Assembly: GCF_016019885.1 (NCBI RefSeq)
Contig: NZ_JAEANY010000002.1
Coordinates: forward strand, 310,001 to 374,000
DNA: 64,000 nt
Direction of reading: 5' to 3'
Origin: Aurantiacibacter sediminis
GTDB lineage: Bacteria > Pseudomonadota > Alphaproteobacteria > Sphingomonadales > Sphingomonadaceae
Part shown: positions 1 through 7,236 of the stretch, one piece after another
How positions within the stretch are numbered: position 1 is the stretch's first letter
Layout of the letters: the number at the start of each line of letters is the position of its first letter
The notes under the pieces: model-generated
The model's database searches: none
Told to the model about the DNA's origin: nothing
What the model saw: the letters and a program-made list of their open reading frames with translations, nothing else
Program-made: the position numbers and the translations under genes

Positions 1-1
1 T

Positions 2-340
2 GCGGCTGCGCAGGCAGCTCGCGATGCGGCGGATGAGGCTGAGGAAGCCTGGCGCCAGCGTGAAAACGCCAATCGCGAAGCTGCGCAGGAAGTGGTGGGT
101 AAAGCCAAAGCCAAGGCGCAGAAGTCCACCGAGACGAAGCTCGCCAAGGTGCAGGCCTCGATCGACACCCAGATGGAAGAAGCCGAAGCTCGCATCGAAG
201 CGAGCCGTGCCGAAGCCGCTGCCGAAATTGAAGCCGTCGCCACTGAAGCGGCACAGGATATCGCCCAGCGCCTCGCCGGTGTGAAAGCGACCAAAACGGC
301 TGCCAAGTCGGCCGTGAAGGATGTGATGAACCGTGGCTAA
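2..340 (+). CDS. atpF2: ATP synthase F0 subunit b' (partial, 5' end missing)
   Basis: This is the C-terminal part of the b' peripheral-stalk subunit of F-type ATP synthase, which holds the F1 head to the membrane sector. The reading frame is open from base 2 to the stop, so the N-terminal membrane helix lies outside the window. What remains is almost pure charged helix rich in Ala, Glu and Lys, as expected for the long stalk coiled coil. Identity rests on this coiled-coil character and on the 8-base overlap with the following b subunit; split b'/b gene pairs are usual in alphaproteobacteria. The overlap suggests translational coupling. Confidence 0.85.
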   Translation, partial: AAAQAARDAADEAEEAWRQRENANREAAQEVVGKAKAKAQKSTETKLAKVQASIDTQMEEAEARIEASRAEAAAEIEAVATEAAQDIAQRLAGVKATKTAAKSAVKDVMNRG

Positions 341-917
341 TCCGCAGACCTCCGACATGCCAGAGGTTCTGGCAACCGATGCTCCGGCTGCGGTGACAGA
401 AGTCGATCCCGGTCAGGCCGTGAAGATGGCGGAACCTTCGCTGCTGGGCCTTGAGCCTTACCAGTGGGTTTCGGTCGCCATGGCCGTTCTGCTGCTGTTC
501 GCCTTCATTGTGGCAAAGGTGCACAAGACGATTGCGGGCGGCCTCGACAACAAGATCAAGGCGATCCGCGACAATCTGGATGAAGCCAAGCAGCTCCGCG
601 CCGAAGCAGAAGCGCTTCGGCAGGAATATGCCGACAAGATCGCCGGTGCCGAGAAGGACGCCGAAGCGATGCTTGAGAACGCCCAGAAAGAGGCGGACAG
701 CATCGTGACGAAGGCGAAGGAAGACACCGCCGCAATGGTCGCGCGCCGTGAACGCATGGCGCAGGACAAGATCGCTGCGGCAGAGCGTCAGGCTGTCGAT
801 GAGCTGAAGGCTCGCGCTGCCAACGCATCGACGGCTGCGGCCGCTAAGTTGATCGCCGCCAATCACGATGCCGCTGCCGATCGGGCGCTGGCTGATCAGG
901 TGATTGAGCAGCTTTGA
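333..917 (+). CDS. atpF: ATP synthase F0 subunit b
   Basis: The 194-residue protein has a polar N-terminal extension of about 44 residues, one membrane helix at roughly 45-65 (starting WVSVAMAVLLL), and then a long Ala/Glu/Lys-rich helical stalk. This is the layout of the F-type ATP synthase b subunit, which with b' forms the peripheral stator. The start overlaps the end of the b' gene by 8 bases, and a strong hairpin terminator follows, so this is the last gene of the F0 operon. The N-terminal extension before the helix is longer than in E. coli AtpF but common in alphaproteobacteria. Confidence 0.93.
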   Translation: MANPQTSDMPEVLATDAPAAVTEVDPGQAVKMAEPSLLGLEPYQWVSVAMAVLLLFAFIVAKVHKTIAGGLDNKIKAIRDNLDEAKQLRAEAEALRQEYADKIAGAEKDAEAMLENAQKEADSIVTKAKEDTAAMVARRERMAQDKIAAAERQAVDELKARAANASTAAAAKLIAANHDAAADRALADQVIEQL

Positions 918-938
918 TCTGACGATTACGGACATTCG

Positions 939-976
939 AAAAGCGCGCCGGATCATCGGATTTGGCGCGCTTTTTC
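939..976 (+). terminator. Rho-independent terminator after atpF
   Basis: Perfect arms GCGCGCC / GGCGCGC separated by a 14-base loop and followed by a run of five T. It ends the atp operon just downstream of the atpF stop codon. Confidence 0.9.
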
Positions 977-1030
977 GTTGGAATTGGCAGCAAACCTGCT
1001 AATGCGAGCGAATTGCAATAAGGATATCTG

Positions 1031-1591
1031 ATGAACCGCGCTTTCCTCACCAAACTCCACCTCGTCGCAGCCGCCTTTATGTTCCCGGCGGTGTTGATGT
1101 TCCTTGTGACAGGTGCGCTCTATACGTGGGGCAATAAGGGCGCCTGGTATGAAAGCTCGCAGACGGTCGCGCTGGAGCAGCCTTATGCCGAGCTTGATGA
1201 AGCAGGCCTGCGCGCCACCGCACTGGAGGCGTTGGCTGCGGCAGATCTGCCTGAACCGAGCGGTTCTTCGAGCGTTTCGGGCGAGGGTGCTGAACAGACT
1301 TTCAGTTGGACCGGCGCGCGTAGCGATCTCTCGGTAAGCGCAGGCGCCGATCCGATGAGCGCTGAAGTCGCGCTTAACGAGGCAAGCGTGCATCGCTGGT
1401 TGGTACAGCTCCACAAGGCAAAGGGCTCCGTCTGGTTCAAAGTCTACGCGACCGCGCTAGCCCTGGTGCTGTTCCTCCTCGTCGCGAGCGGCGTGGTGAT
1501 GGGCATGCAAGTGAAGGCGCTGCGCCGTCTCACTGTCATCAGCAGCACCGTTGGCGCGGTGGCCTTCGTCGGCTTCGTCCTGCTGGGCTGA
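1031..1591 (+). CDS. PepSY-associated membrane-type protein
   Basis: A 186-residue protein with an N-terminal hydrophobic helix (about 10-30), an extracytoplasmic middle region, and two hydrophobic helices near the C terminus (about 138-158 and 165-186). The conserved look of the start (HLVAAAFMFPAVLMFLVTGAL) and of 'HRWLVQLHKAKG' before the third helix resembles PepSY-associated transmembrane proteins, which are often linked to iron uptake or periplasmic redox functions. The exact role cannot be read from sequence. The gene stands alone between the atp terminator and dodecin, with AAGGAT about 6 bases before the ATG. Confidence 0.6.
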   Translation: MNRAFLTKLHLVAAAFMFPAVLMFLVTGALYTWGNKGAWYESSQTVALEQPYAELDEAGLRATALEALAAADLPEPSGSSSVSGEGAEQTFSWTGARSDLSVSAGADPMSAEVALNEASVHRWLVQLHKAKGSVWFKVYATALALVLFLLVASGVVMGMQVKALRRLTVISSTVGAVAFVGFVLLG

Positions 1592-1658
1592 CCTTAAGGG
1601 GAACTTTCGCTGCGCCCGTTGGCTTGATCTCTACCAATCGCAGAAATGGGAGAGACCA

Positions 1659-1862
1659 ATGTCCGTTGCAAAAGTCACCGAAATCATCAGTTCCTCGACT
1701 GTCGGCATCGAGGATGCCGTGAAGCAAGGGGTGGCCCGCGCATCCAAAACGCTGAACGGCATTTCCGGCGTCTGGGTGAGCGACATTAAGTGCACTGTGA
1801 ATAACAATGCGGTCACCGAATGGCGCTGCACGCTGAAAATCACTTTCGTTCTGAACGACTGA
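1659..1862 (+). CDS. Dodecin family flavin-binding protein
   Basis: A 67-residue protein matching dodecin in length and pattern: 'VAKVTEIISSSTVGIEDAVKQGVARASKTL' like the family's helix after strand one, then 'VKDIKCTVNNN..VTEWRCTLKITFVL'-like strands (here WVSDIKCTV and the Trp of TEWRC that stacks on flavin). Dodecins form hollow 12-mers that store riboflavin or FMN and protect against flavin photochemistry. The ATG at 1659 is chosen because GGGAGAG lies about 5 bases upstream; the frame is open further upstream but that part has no family similarity. Confidence 0.88.
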   Translation: MSVAKVTEIISSSTVGIEDAVKQGVARASKTLNGISGVWVSDIKCTVNNNAVTEWRCTLKITFVLND

Positions 1863-1876
1863 GACGTTCTTAGCCG

Positions 1877-2638
1877 CTAAAACGCGTCCTTTGCTGCTCT
1901 CAAGGCGGCGAAGGTCTCGTGCGGCTGCTCGCCGCCCCAGCGCGCCATCATTTCCGGATCGTCCGCCCGCAGGAAGGGGTTCGCTTCGAGTTCGCGTTCG
2001 AGCACTGTCGGCACGGTGGGTTCGCCGGCTTCGCGCTTCTGATCCACCCGTTCGGCGTAAGCCATCAGCGCATCGTTGCCGGGATCGGCGTGGAGCGCGA
2101 ATTGCGCATTCGGCTGCGTGTATTCATGCGCGCAGTAGAGCGTCGTCTCTGGCGGCAGTGCCCTGATCCGCTCGAGGCTCGCCCAGAACTGTTCCGGCGT
2201 ACCTTCAAACATCCGCCCGCAACCTAGTGCGAACACACTGTCGCCGACGAAAGCGATATCGCTGCTTGCCAGGTGATAGGCGATATGGCCAAGCGTGTGT
2301 CCGCCAACATCGATCACTGCAGCCTCGTGGTCGCCCAGTCTGACAGTGTCGCCATGCGTCACCGTCCGGTCGATCCCCGCAATCTTTGCCGCATCGCCTT
2401 CGGGCGCAGTGATCGTGCAGCCAGTTGCTGCCTTGATCGCCTCATTCCCACCGGCATGGTCCGGATGCCAATGCGTGTTCCAGATCTGCGTGATCCGCCA
2501 GCCCTTGGCTTCCGCCTGCTTCAGATACTCGTCCGCATCGGGCGTATCGATGCACGCGGTTTCGCCGCTCACCGGATCGTGGAGCAGGAAGCCGTAATTG
2601 TCGGACAGGCAGGGGAATTGATGGATTTCGAGGGTCAT
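1877..2638 (-). CDS. gloB: Hydroxyacylglutathione hydrolase (glyoxalase II)
   Basis: The 253-residue protein carries the metallo-beta-lactamase metal motif H56-x-H58-x-D60-H61 in 'NTHWHPDHAGG', a further His at about 114 (GGHTLGH), the bridging Asp at about 133 (VGDSVF) and 'CAHEYT' at about 169-174. The C-terminal part ('VPTVLERELEANPFLR') is the glyoxalase II substrate-binding extension. It hydrolyses S-lactoylglutathione to lactate and glutathione, the second step of methylglyoxal detoxification in the cytosol. It starts one base after the stop of the upstream GFA-family gene, so the two are probably cotranscribed. Confidence 0.95.
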   Translation of the reverse strand: MTLEIHQFPCLSDNYGFLLHDPVSGETACIDTPDADEYLKQAEAKGWRITQIWNTHWHPDHAGGNEAIKAATGCTITAPEGDAAKIAGIDRTVTHGDTVRLGDHEAAVIDVGGHTLGHIAYHLASSDIAFVGDSVFALGCGRMFEGTPEQFWASLERIRALPPETTLYCAHEYTQPNAQFALHADPGNDALMAYAERVDQKREAGEPTVPTVLERELEANPFLRADDPEMMARWGGEQPHETFAALRAAKDAF

Positions 2639-2639
2639 G

Positions 2640-3038
2640 TCAGCAAAACCGTCCGCGCGGGTAATTGGTTTCCGCCTCGGTCACATCGACCCATGGATGG
2701 CGACACTCCTCAAACACTGATCGCACAGGCGGCGCGCTCTCGTGTCCCTCATGCGCCCCGACGGCGATGCCGATCCCTCCGGGATGCTTTGCCGTCGTTA
2801 GCCAGAACGGTGTTCCGCAGATCGGGCAGAAACCGTGTGTCAGTTCATCTCCGCTATCGGCAACCCGCGTATATTCGGTCGCCTCGCCGGAAACCGTCAC
2901 TTGATCCGCCATGTAGTAGACCATCATTCCGAACGGAGACCCCGTCCGGCGCTGGCACGCCTTGCAATGGCACATCACACCATCGCCAGTGCCGGTGATT
3001 TCGGCGGAGAGCGCTCCGCATTGGCAGTGTGCTTTCAT
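2640..3038 (-). CDS. GFA-family (glutathione-dependent formaldehyde-activating-like) zinc protein
   Basis: The protein of 132 residues has the GFA/CENP-V cysteine pattern: HCQCG near the N terminus, CHCKACQ about 20 residues later, and CPICGTP in the second half. These Cys bind structural and catalytic zinc in the family. Some members add formaldehyde to glutathione, but many have unknown substrates. The placement directly upstream of gloB fits a glutathione-linked aldehyde detoxification pair. An alternative ATG lies six codons upstream at 3056, but GGGGG sits too close to it; family members normally begin with the 'MKAHCQCG'-type start used here. Confidence 0.85.
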   Translation of the reverse strand: MKAHCQCGALSAEITGTGDGVMCHCKACQRRTGSPFGMMVYYMADQVTVSGEATEYTRVADSGDELTHGFCPICGTPFWLTTAKHPGGIGIAVGAHEGHESAPPVRSVFEECRHPWVDVTEAETNYPRGRFC

Positions 3039-3070
3039 GCGAGCCAGCTTACACATCCCCCAGATGTAGG

Positions 3071-3106
3071 AAAGGCCCGCCTGCGGTTTGCGCAGGCGGG
3101 CCTTTC
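3071..3106 (-). terminator. Rho-independent terminator after rpsA
   Basis: Nearly perfect long hairpin with arms AAGGCCCGCCTGCG / CGCAGGCGGGCCTT around a 4-base loop, and a short T-rich tail on the minus strand. It lies 25 bases past the rpsA stop codon. Confidence 0.88.
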
Positions 3107-3131
3107 TGTTCCCTAAGCGGGAGGACGAAGC

Positions 3132-4850
3132 TTACTTGCTGTCGTCGGCCTTTTTCTCGTCGCCCTTCAGGGCTGCGCCGAGAATGTCGCCTAGCGAAGC
3201 GCCGCTGTCGGCGGAGCCGAACTGTGCAACTGCTTCCTTCTCTTCGGCGATCTGGTGTGCCTTGATCGAGAAGTTGGGCTTCTTCGAGCGATCGAAACCG
3301 GTGACCATGGCATCGACCTTCTGGCCGGTCTGGAAACGGTCCGGACGCTGCTCGTCACGGTCACGGCCGAGATCCGAGCGCTTGATGAAGCCGGTCGCGC
3401 CATCGTCGCCAACCTGAACTTCGAGGCCGCCATCGCGAACTTCGAGAACAGTGACGGTGACGACCTGGCCACGGCGCAGGCTGTCTCCGGCGCCGCCTTC
3501 TGCAGGCGCACCCTTTTCCAGCTGCTTCATGCCGAGGCTGATGCGTTCCTTGTCGATGTCGACATCGAGAACGACGGCCTGCACTTCTTCACCCTTACGG
3601 TGGAGGGCGAGGGCGTCTTCACCCGAGATGCCCCACGCGATGTCGGACATGTGGACCATGCCGTCGACGTCGCCCGGAAGGCCGATAAACAGACCGAATT
3701 CGGTCGCGTTCTTGACTTCGCCGGTGACGGTCGAGCCGACCGGATTGGCTTCGGCGAACTCTTCCCACGGGTTGCGCTGGGCCTGCTTGAGGCCGAGGCT
3801 GATGCGGCGCTTTTCGGCGTCCACTTCCAGCACCATGACTTCGACTTCTTGGCTGGTCGAGACGATCTTGCCCGGGTGGACGTTCTTCTTGGTCCAGCTC
3901 ATTTCGGAAACGTGGACCAGGCCTTCGATGCCCGGCTCCAGCTCCACGAAGGCACCGTATTCGGTGATGTTGGTGACCTGGCCAGAGACCTTTGCACCAA
4001 CCGGGTACTTGGCGCCAACGCCTTCCCACGGATCGCTTTCCAGCTGCTTCATGCCCAGCGAGATGCGCTGCGTATCGGCATTGATGCGGATGATCTGGAC
4101 GGTCACGGTCTGGCCAATTTCGATCACTTCGCTGGGGTGGTTGACGCGCTTGTAGCTCATGTCGGTGACATGCAGCAGGCCGTCGATACCGCCGAGGTCG
4201 ACGAACGCACCGTAATCGGTGATGTTCTTCACGACGCCATCGGTGATCTGGCCTTCAGCCAGCTTGTCGATCAGCTCGCTGCGCTGTTCTGCGCGGGTTT
4301 CTTCGAGAACGGCACGACGCGAGACAACGATGTTGCCGCGGCGACGGTCCATCTTCAGGATCTGGAAGGGCTGCGGCATGTCCATCAGCGGGGTGACATC
4401 GCGCACGGGGCGGATGTCGACCTGGCTGCCGGGCAGGAAGGCCACGGCGCCGTCGAGATCGACGGTGAAGCCACCCTTCACGCGGCCGAAGATGCGGCCT
4501 TCAACGCGCTTGCCTTCGCCGAACTCGCTTTCCAGCTTGTCCCACGCGGCTTCGCGGCGGGCGCGATCGCGGCTGAGCATGGCTTCGCCATCGGCGTTCT
4601 CGACGCGGTCGACGAAGACTTCGACTTCGCTGCCGACTTCGAGGCCGTGGGCGTCATCGCCACGTTCGAATTCCTTGAGGTTGACGCGGCCTTCGCTCTT
4701 GAGGCCGACATCGATAAGCGCCATGCCATTTTCGATGGCAGTGACGGTGCCCTTGACGACGCGGCCTTCGAAGCCGCCCTCGGCGCCGCCGAGTTGTTCG
4801 TCGAGCATTGCCGCGAAATCGTCGCGGCTCGGATTGGCAGAAGTTGCCAT
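3132..4850 (-). CDS. rpsA: 30S ribosomal protein S1
   Basis: At 572 residues this is a full-length S1 with six S1 (OB-fold) repeats. Recognisable repeats end with phrases such as 'DYGAFVDLGGIDGLLHVTDMSYKRV' and 'EYGAFVELEPGIEGLVHVSEMSWTKK' (shown in part), each followed by 'V.V..ID...RISLGMKQL'. S1 binds mRNA and helps load it on the small subunit. The gene is the last member of the classical aroA-cmk-rpsA neighbourhood, although here an Mpo1-like gene on the other strand and a repeat lie between cmk and rpsA. It has its own strong terminator. Confidence 0.97.
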   Translation of the reverse strand: MATSANPSRDDFAAMLDEQLGGAEGGFEGRVVKGTVTAIENGMALIDVGLKSEGRVNLKEFERGDDAHGLEVGSEVEVFVDRVENADGEAMLSRDRARREAAWDKLESEFGEGKRVEGRIFGRVKGGFTVDLDGAVAFLPGSQVDIRPVRDVTPLMDMPQPFQILKMDRRRGNIVVSRRAVLEETRAEQRSELIDKLAEGQITDGVVKNITDYGAFVDLGGIDGLLHVTDMSYKRVNHPSEVIEIGQTVTVQIIRINADTQRISLGMKQLESDPWEGVGAKYPVGAKVSGQVTNITEYGAFVELEPGIEGLVHVSEMSWTKKNVHPGKIVSTSQEVEVMVLEVDAEKRRISLGLKQAQRNPWEEFAEANPVGSTVTGEVKNATEFGLFIGLPGDVDGMVHMSDIAWGISGEDALALHRKGEEVQAVVLDVDIDKERISLGMKQLEKGAPAEGGAGDSLRRGQVVTVTVLEVRDGGLEVQVGDDGATGFIKRSDLGRDRDEQRPDRFQTGQKVDAMVTGFDRSKKPNFSIKAHQIAEEKEAVAQFGSADSGASLGDILGAALKGDEKKADDSK

Positions 4851-5251
4851 AGGTTAGAGTTCCTGTTCACATTTGCTACCGGCCACGGGTTTTACCCGGG
4901 TCTTGGTCCGTCTGTTCGCAACCATTCGCAAACCGTACGGGGCAAGAGGCCGACGTCCGTGCGAGGCCGAATGCCGCCGCCCGGGTTCCTTCAACCAGAT
5001 CGATTGCGAGAACGGACGCGCGCCTAGGCGAAACCGGGGGGAAAGGCAAGCGAAATGGGGCGGTTTGCACGAGGGCAGAGGCGGGCTTTTCCAACAGGGG
5101 TGTGACAGGTGTGACAGTGTTCTGGAGAGAAAGTCCAAACCGCGCACAATTCGGCTGCTTTCAGGGAGCCGGATAGGAGGCGTTTGCGTCATCGTGCGAA
5201 CCCTTGCACCAGCGGCAATTCTGTAGGAAAGTCCGTTGCAAGGAGAGACCC
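4851..5251. other. Intergenic region upstream of rpsA and the Mpo1-like gene
   Basis: About 400 bases between two divergently read genes. It should hold the rpsA promoter and leader (minus strand) and the promoter of the plus-strand gene. A short near-direct repeat GTGTGACA / GTGTGACA occurs around 5100-5118. No convincing coding frame or RNA gene was seen. Confidence 0.6.
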
Positions 5252-5761
5252 ATGACCCTGGCCGAAACGCTCGCCAATTACGGCGAATATCACCGCGACC
5301 ATCGCAATGTGCTGACCCATGCCGTGGGCGTGCCGATGATCGTGCTGGCGCTGGACGTGCTGCTGGCGCGGCCGGGTTTTGCCATTCCGGGGCTGGGCGT
5401 GGACGCAACGCCGGCGCTGCTACTCAATCTGTTCGCGGCGGTCTGGTACCTCCAGCTCGATACGAGATACGGCCTGCTGATGACGGTCCTTCTGGCGATC
5501 TTTTACGCTGTCGGCGCGCAGATTGCGGCGATCTCAACCCTCGCTTGGATCGGCGGGGGGATTGGCCTGTTCGCGGTGGGCTGGGCGTTTCAGTTCCTCG
5601 GCCATCACTGGGAGGGGCGCAAACCCGCCTTCGTCGACGATTTGCGCGGATTGCTGCACGGGCCGCTCTTCATGACCGTGGAAGCGCTTTGGGCGCTGGG
5701 CCTTGCCAAGGGTTTGAAGCGGGACGTTGAAGAACTGATGGCACCGCAGCCGGCGGAGTAA
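5252..5761 (+). CDS. Mpo1-like / DUF962 family membrane protein
   Basis: The 169-residue protein begins 'MTLAETLANYGEYHRDHRN' with the conserved 'Y...HR...N...H..G.P' of the DUF962/Mpo1 family, and has about four hydrophobic helices with a second His-rich stretch 'FLGHHWEGRKPAF' near residue 118. Yeast Mpo1 is an iron-dependent dioxygenase that alpha-oxidises 2-hydroxy fatty acids; the conserved His residues are its metal ligands. A bacterial function in fatty-acid turnover is inferred only. The ATG is preceded by AAGGAGAG at good spacing. Confidence 0.85.
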   Translation: MTLAETLANYGEYHRDHRNVLTHAVGVPMIVLALDVLLARPGFAIPGLGVDATPALLLNLFAAVWYLQLDTRYGLLMTVLLAIFYAVGAQIAAISTLAWIGGGIGLFAVGWAFQFLGHHWEGRKPAFVDDLRGLLHGPLFMTVEALWALGLAKGLKRDVEELMAPQPAE

Positions 5762-5785
5762 GGGCTGCTCTCCTCATCCGGAAAT

Positions 5786-5862
5786 CCTGAGCTTGTCGAA
5801 GGATTGCTTTTCACTTCTGGAAGCGCATTCGAAAACGAAGAGCAATGCTTCGACAAGCTCAG
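5786..5862. repeat. Palindromic intergenic repeat (CTTGTCGAAGG type), copy 1
   Basis: Two arms, CCTGAGCTTGTCGAAGG and its inverse around TGCTTCGACAAGCTCAG, enclose about 35 bases. A second copy with the same core lies at 11779-11863. This CTGAGCTTGTCGAAG palindrome is a widespread REP-like intergenic repeat of alphaproteobacteria. Here it sits between the convergent ends of the Mpo1-like gene and cmk and may act as a transcription end for both. Confidence 0.8.
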
Positions 5863-5873
5863 CATGACCGGAA

Positions 5874-6494
5874 TTATGAATTGGCCGCCTCAACAGCCTC
5901 AACAGCAGTCGCAATCGCCTCATCCCTGCCCAGCGCAGTCGTATCGATCACCAGCGCGCCTTCGGCCACAGTGAGCGGCGCGTCCTTGCGTCCGCTGTCC
6001 CGCGCATCGCGCGCTTCAAGATCGGTGATCATCGCAGGCAGAGACGCTTCGCGGCCACTCGCCACCATTTCATCATAGCGGCGGCGCGCGCGCACTTCGG
6101 TGGTTGCGGTGACATAGAGCTTCACCTCGGCCTCCGGCGCGATCACCGTACCGATATCGCGCCCGTCGAGCACAGCGCCGCCGGGCTGGGTTGCGAAAGC
6201 GCGCTGGCGTTCAAACAAGGCCTTGCGTACGTCCGGATGGATCGAAACCCGGCTTGCAAGCGCGCCGGTCGCTTCATTGCGCAATTCCGGATCATCGAGC
6301 ATTGCATCGGGAAAGTCTGTCGCCTTCAGCGCATCCTCGGGCGAGTCCGGATCGCCGCCATTAAGCGCCACCTGACGTCCAACCGCGCGATAGAGAAGCC
6401 CGGTGTCGAGATGCGGCAGGCCGAAATGCGCGGCGAGGGCCTTGGCGATCGTGCCTTTGCCGCTGGCCGTGGGCCCGTCGACGGCGATGATCAT
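5874..6494 (-). CDS. cmk: Cytidylate kinase
   Basis: The 206-residue protein opens with the P-loop GPTASGKGT at 7-15 and has the CMP-kinase hallmarks 'DTGLLYRAVG', 'LDGRDIGTVI' and 'RARRRYDEM'. It phosphorylates CMP and dCMP to the diphosphates in the cytosol. Its start overlaps the stop of the upstream small membrane-protein gene by four bases (ATGA), so it is translated as part of the aroA operon. The aroA-cmk-rpsA order is a conserved bacterial arrangement. Confidence 0.96.
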   Translation of the reverse strand: MIIAVDGPTASGKGTIAKALAAHFGLPHLDTGLLYRAVGRQVALNGGDPDSPEDALKATDFPDAMLDDPELRNEATGALASRVSIHPDVRKALFERQRAFATQPGGAVLDGRDIGTVIAPEAEVKLYVTATTEVRARRRYDEMVASGREASLPAMITDLEARDARDSGRKDAPLTVAEGALVIDTTALGRDEAIATAVEAVEAANS

Positions 6495-6766
6495 GGCTGT
6501 GCCTCCTGCGCCTTCTTACGATGCGCCGAAAAAGCCTTCCACAGCCCCCAAAGCGCAATTGCCGCCCAAAATCCTTCGAGCACCAGGCTCGGCCAGTTGG
6601 TGTGCACGATTAGGCTGACGGTGAGCAGCGCCGCGCCGGTCAAATTCGTCCCGTGCAGCACCCACGGGTTCGGCTTCTCCACCGCAGTCAGGTAGAAATA
6701 CGCCCCGATGATGCAGGCGGTGCCGAAGAAACCGATTATCGAAAAGATGTCGAGCGGAGTGGTCAC
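6491..6766 (-). CDS. Small membrane protein, CBU_0592-like
   Basis: A 91-residue protein with three hydrophobic stretches: 'IFSIIGFFGTACIIGAYFYL' at about 7-26, 'LTGAALLTVSLIV' at about 42-54, and 'EGFWAAIALWGLWKAF' at about 64-79. The pattern matches the CBU_0592 family of unknown function, which resembles short SemiSWEET/PQ-loop-like membrane proteins. It sits in a tight chain, sharing one base with the DUF411 stop/start and four bases with cmk, so it is certainly cotranscribed with aroA and cmk. No function can be assigned. Confidence 0.7.
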   Translation of the reverse strand: MTTPLDIFSIIGFFGTACIIGAYFYLTAVEKPNPWVLHGTNLTGAALLTVSLIVHTNWPSLVLEGFWAAIALWGLWKAFSAHRKKAQEAQP

Positions 6767-7212
6767 TACGCGCCGTAGCTCGCGAAGACATAGCGCTCGC
6801 CCGTGTCGGTGAAGGCGATCACATCATAAGCGTCGACGCGGTCGCCCATTTCCATGCCGGGGGAGCCTATCGGCATTCCCGGCACTGCGAGGCCGCGCAC
6901 ACCGGCGGGGCGTTCTTCCAGCAGGCGGGCGATCTGTTCGGCGGGGACGTGACCTTCGATCACATAGCCATCGACCAGCATGGTGTGGCAGCTCCACAGG
7001 TCCTGCGGGACGCCGGAGGATGTCTTCACCTCCTGCATCTGCGCTGTTTCGACTTCGCTGACAGTCACTTCGTTCTCGGTGCGCACGTGATCGGCCCAAT
7101 GCTCGCAGCATCCGCAATTGGGATCGCGGAACATCTCATAAGTCGCGGCCTGCACAGCGCTGGAACAGCCAGCGAGCGCAAGGAGGGCGGGGGCGATAAA
7201 ACGACGGATCAT
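6766..7212 (-). CDS. DUF411 family exported metal-binding protein
   Basis: A 148-residue protein with a signal sequence ending near residue 22 ('ALAGCSSAVQAA', with a possible lipoprotein Cys at 16). The mature part has 'DPNCGCCEHW', 'DLWSCHTMLVDGYVIEGHVPAEQI' and 'GLAVPGMPIGSPGME', the defining elements of DUF411. Members are often found with copper or other metal resistance genes, and the CxCC plus CH residues are likely metal ligands. Here it is instead embedded in the aroA-cmk operon, so a general periplasmic metal-handling role is the most that can be said. Confidence 0.88.
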   Translation of the reverse strand: MIRRFIAPALLALAGCSSAVQAATYEMFRDPNCGCCEHWADHVRTENEVTVSEVETAQMQEVKTSSGVPQDLWSCHTMLVDGYVIEGHVPAEQIARLLEERPAGVRGLAVPGMPIGSPGMEMGDRVDAYDVIAFTDTGERYVFASYGA

Positions 7213-7236
7213 TGGACTGCTCCGATAGAGTTGCGT

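Noticed and set aside
3255-5027. A 590-codon open frame on the plus strand opposite rpsA
   Set aside because: It is a mirror frame of a high-GC ribosomal gene with no family-like motifs; rpsA on the minus strand is certain.
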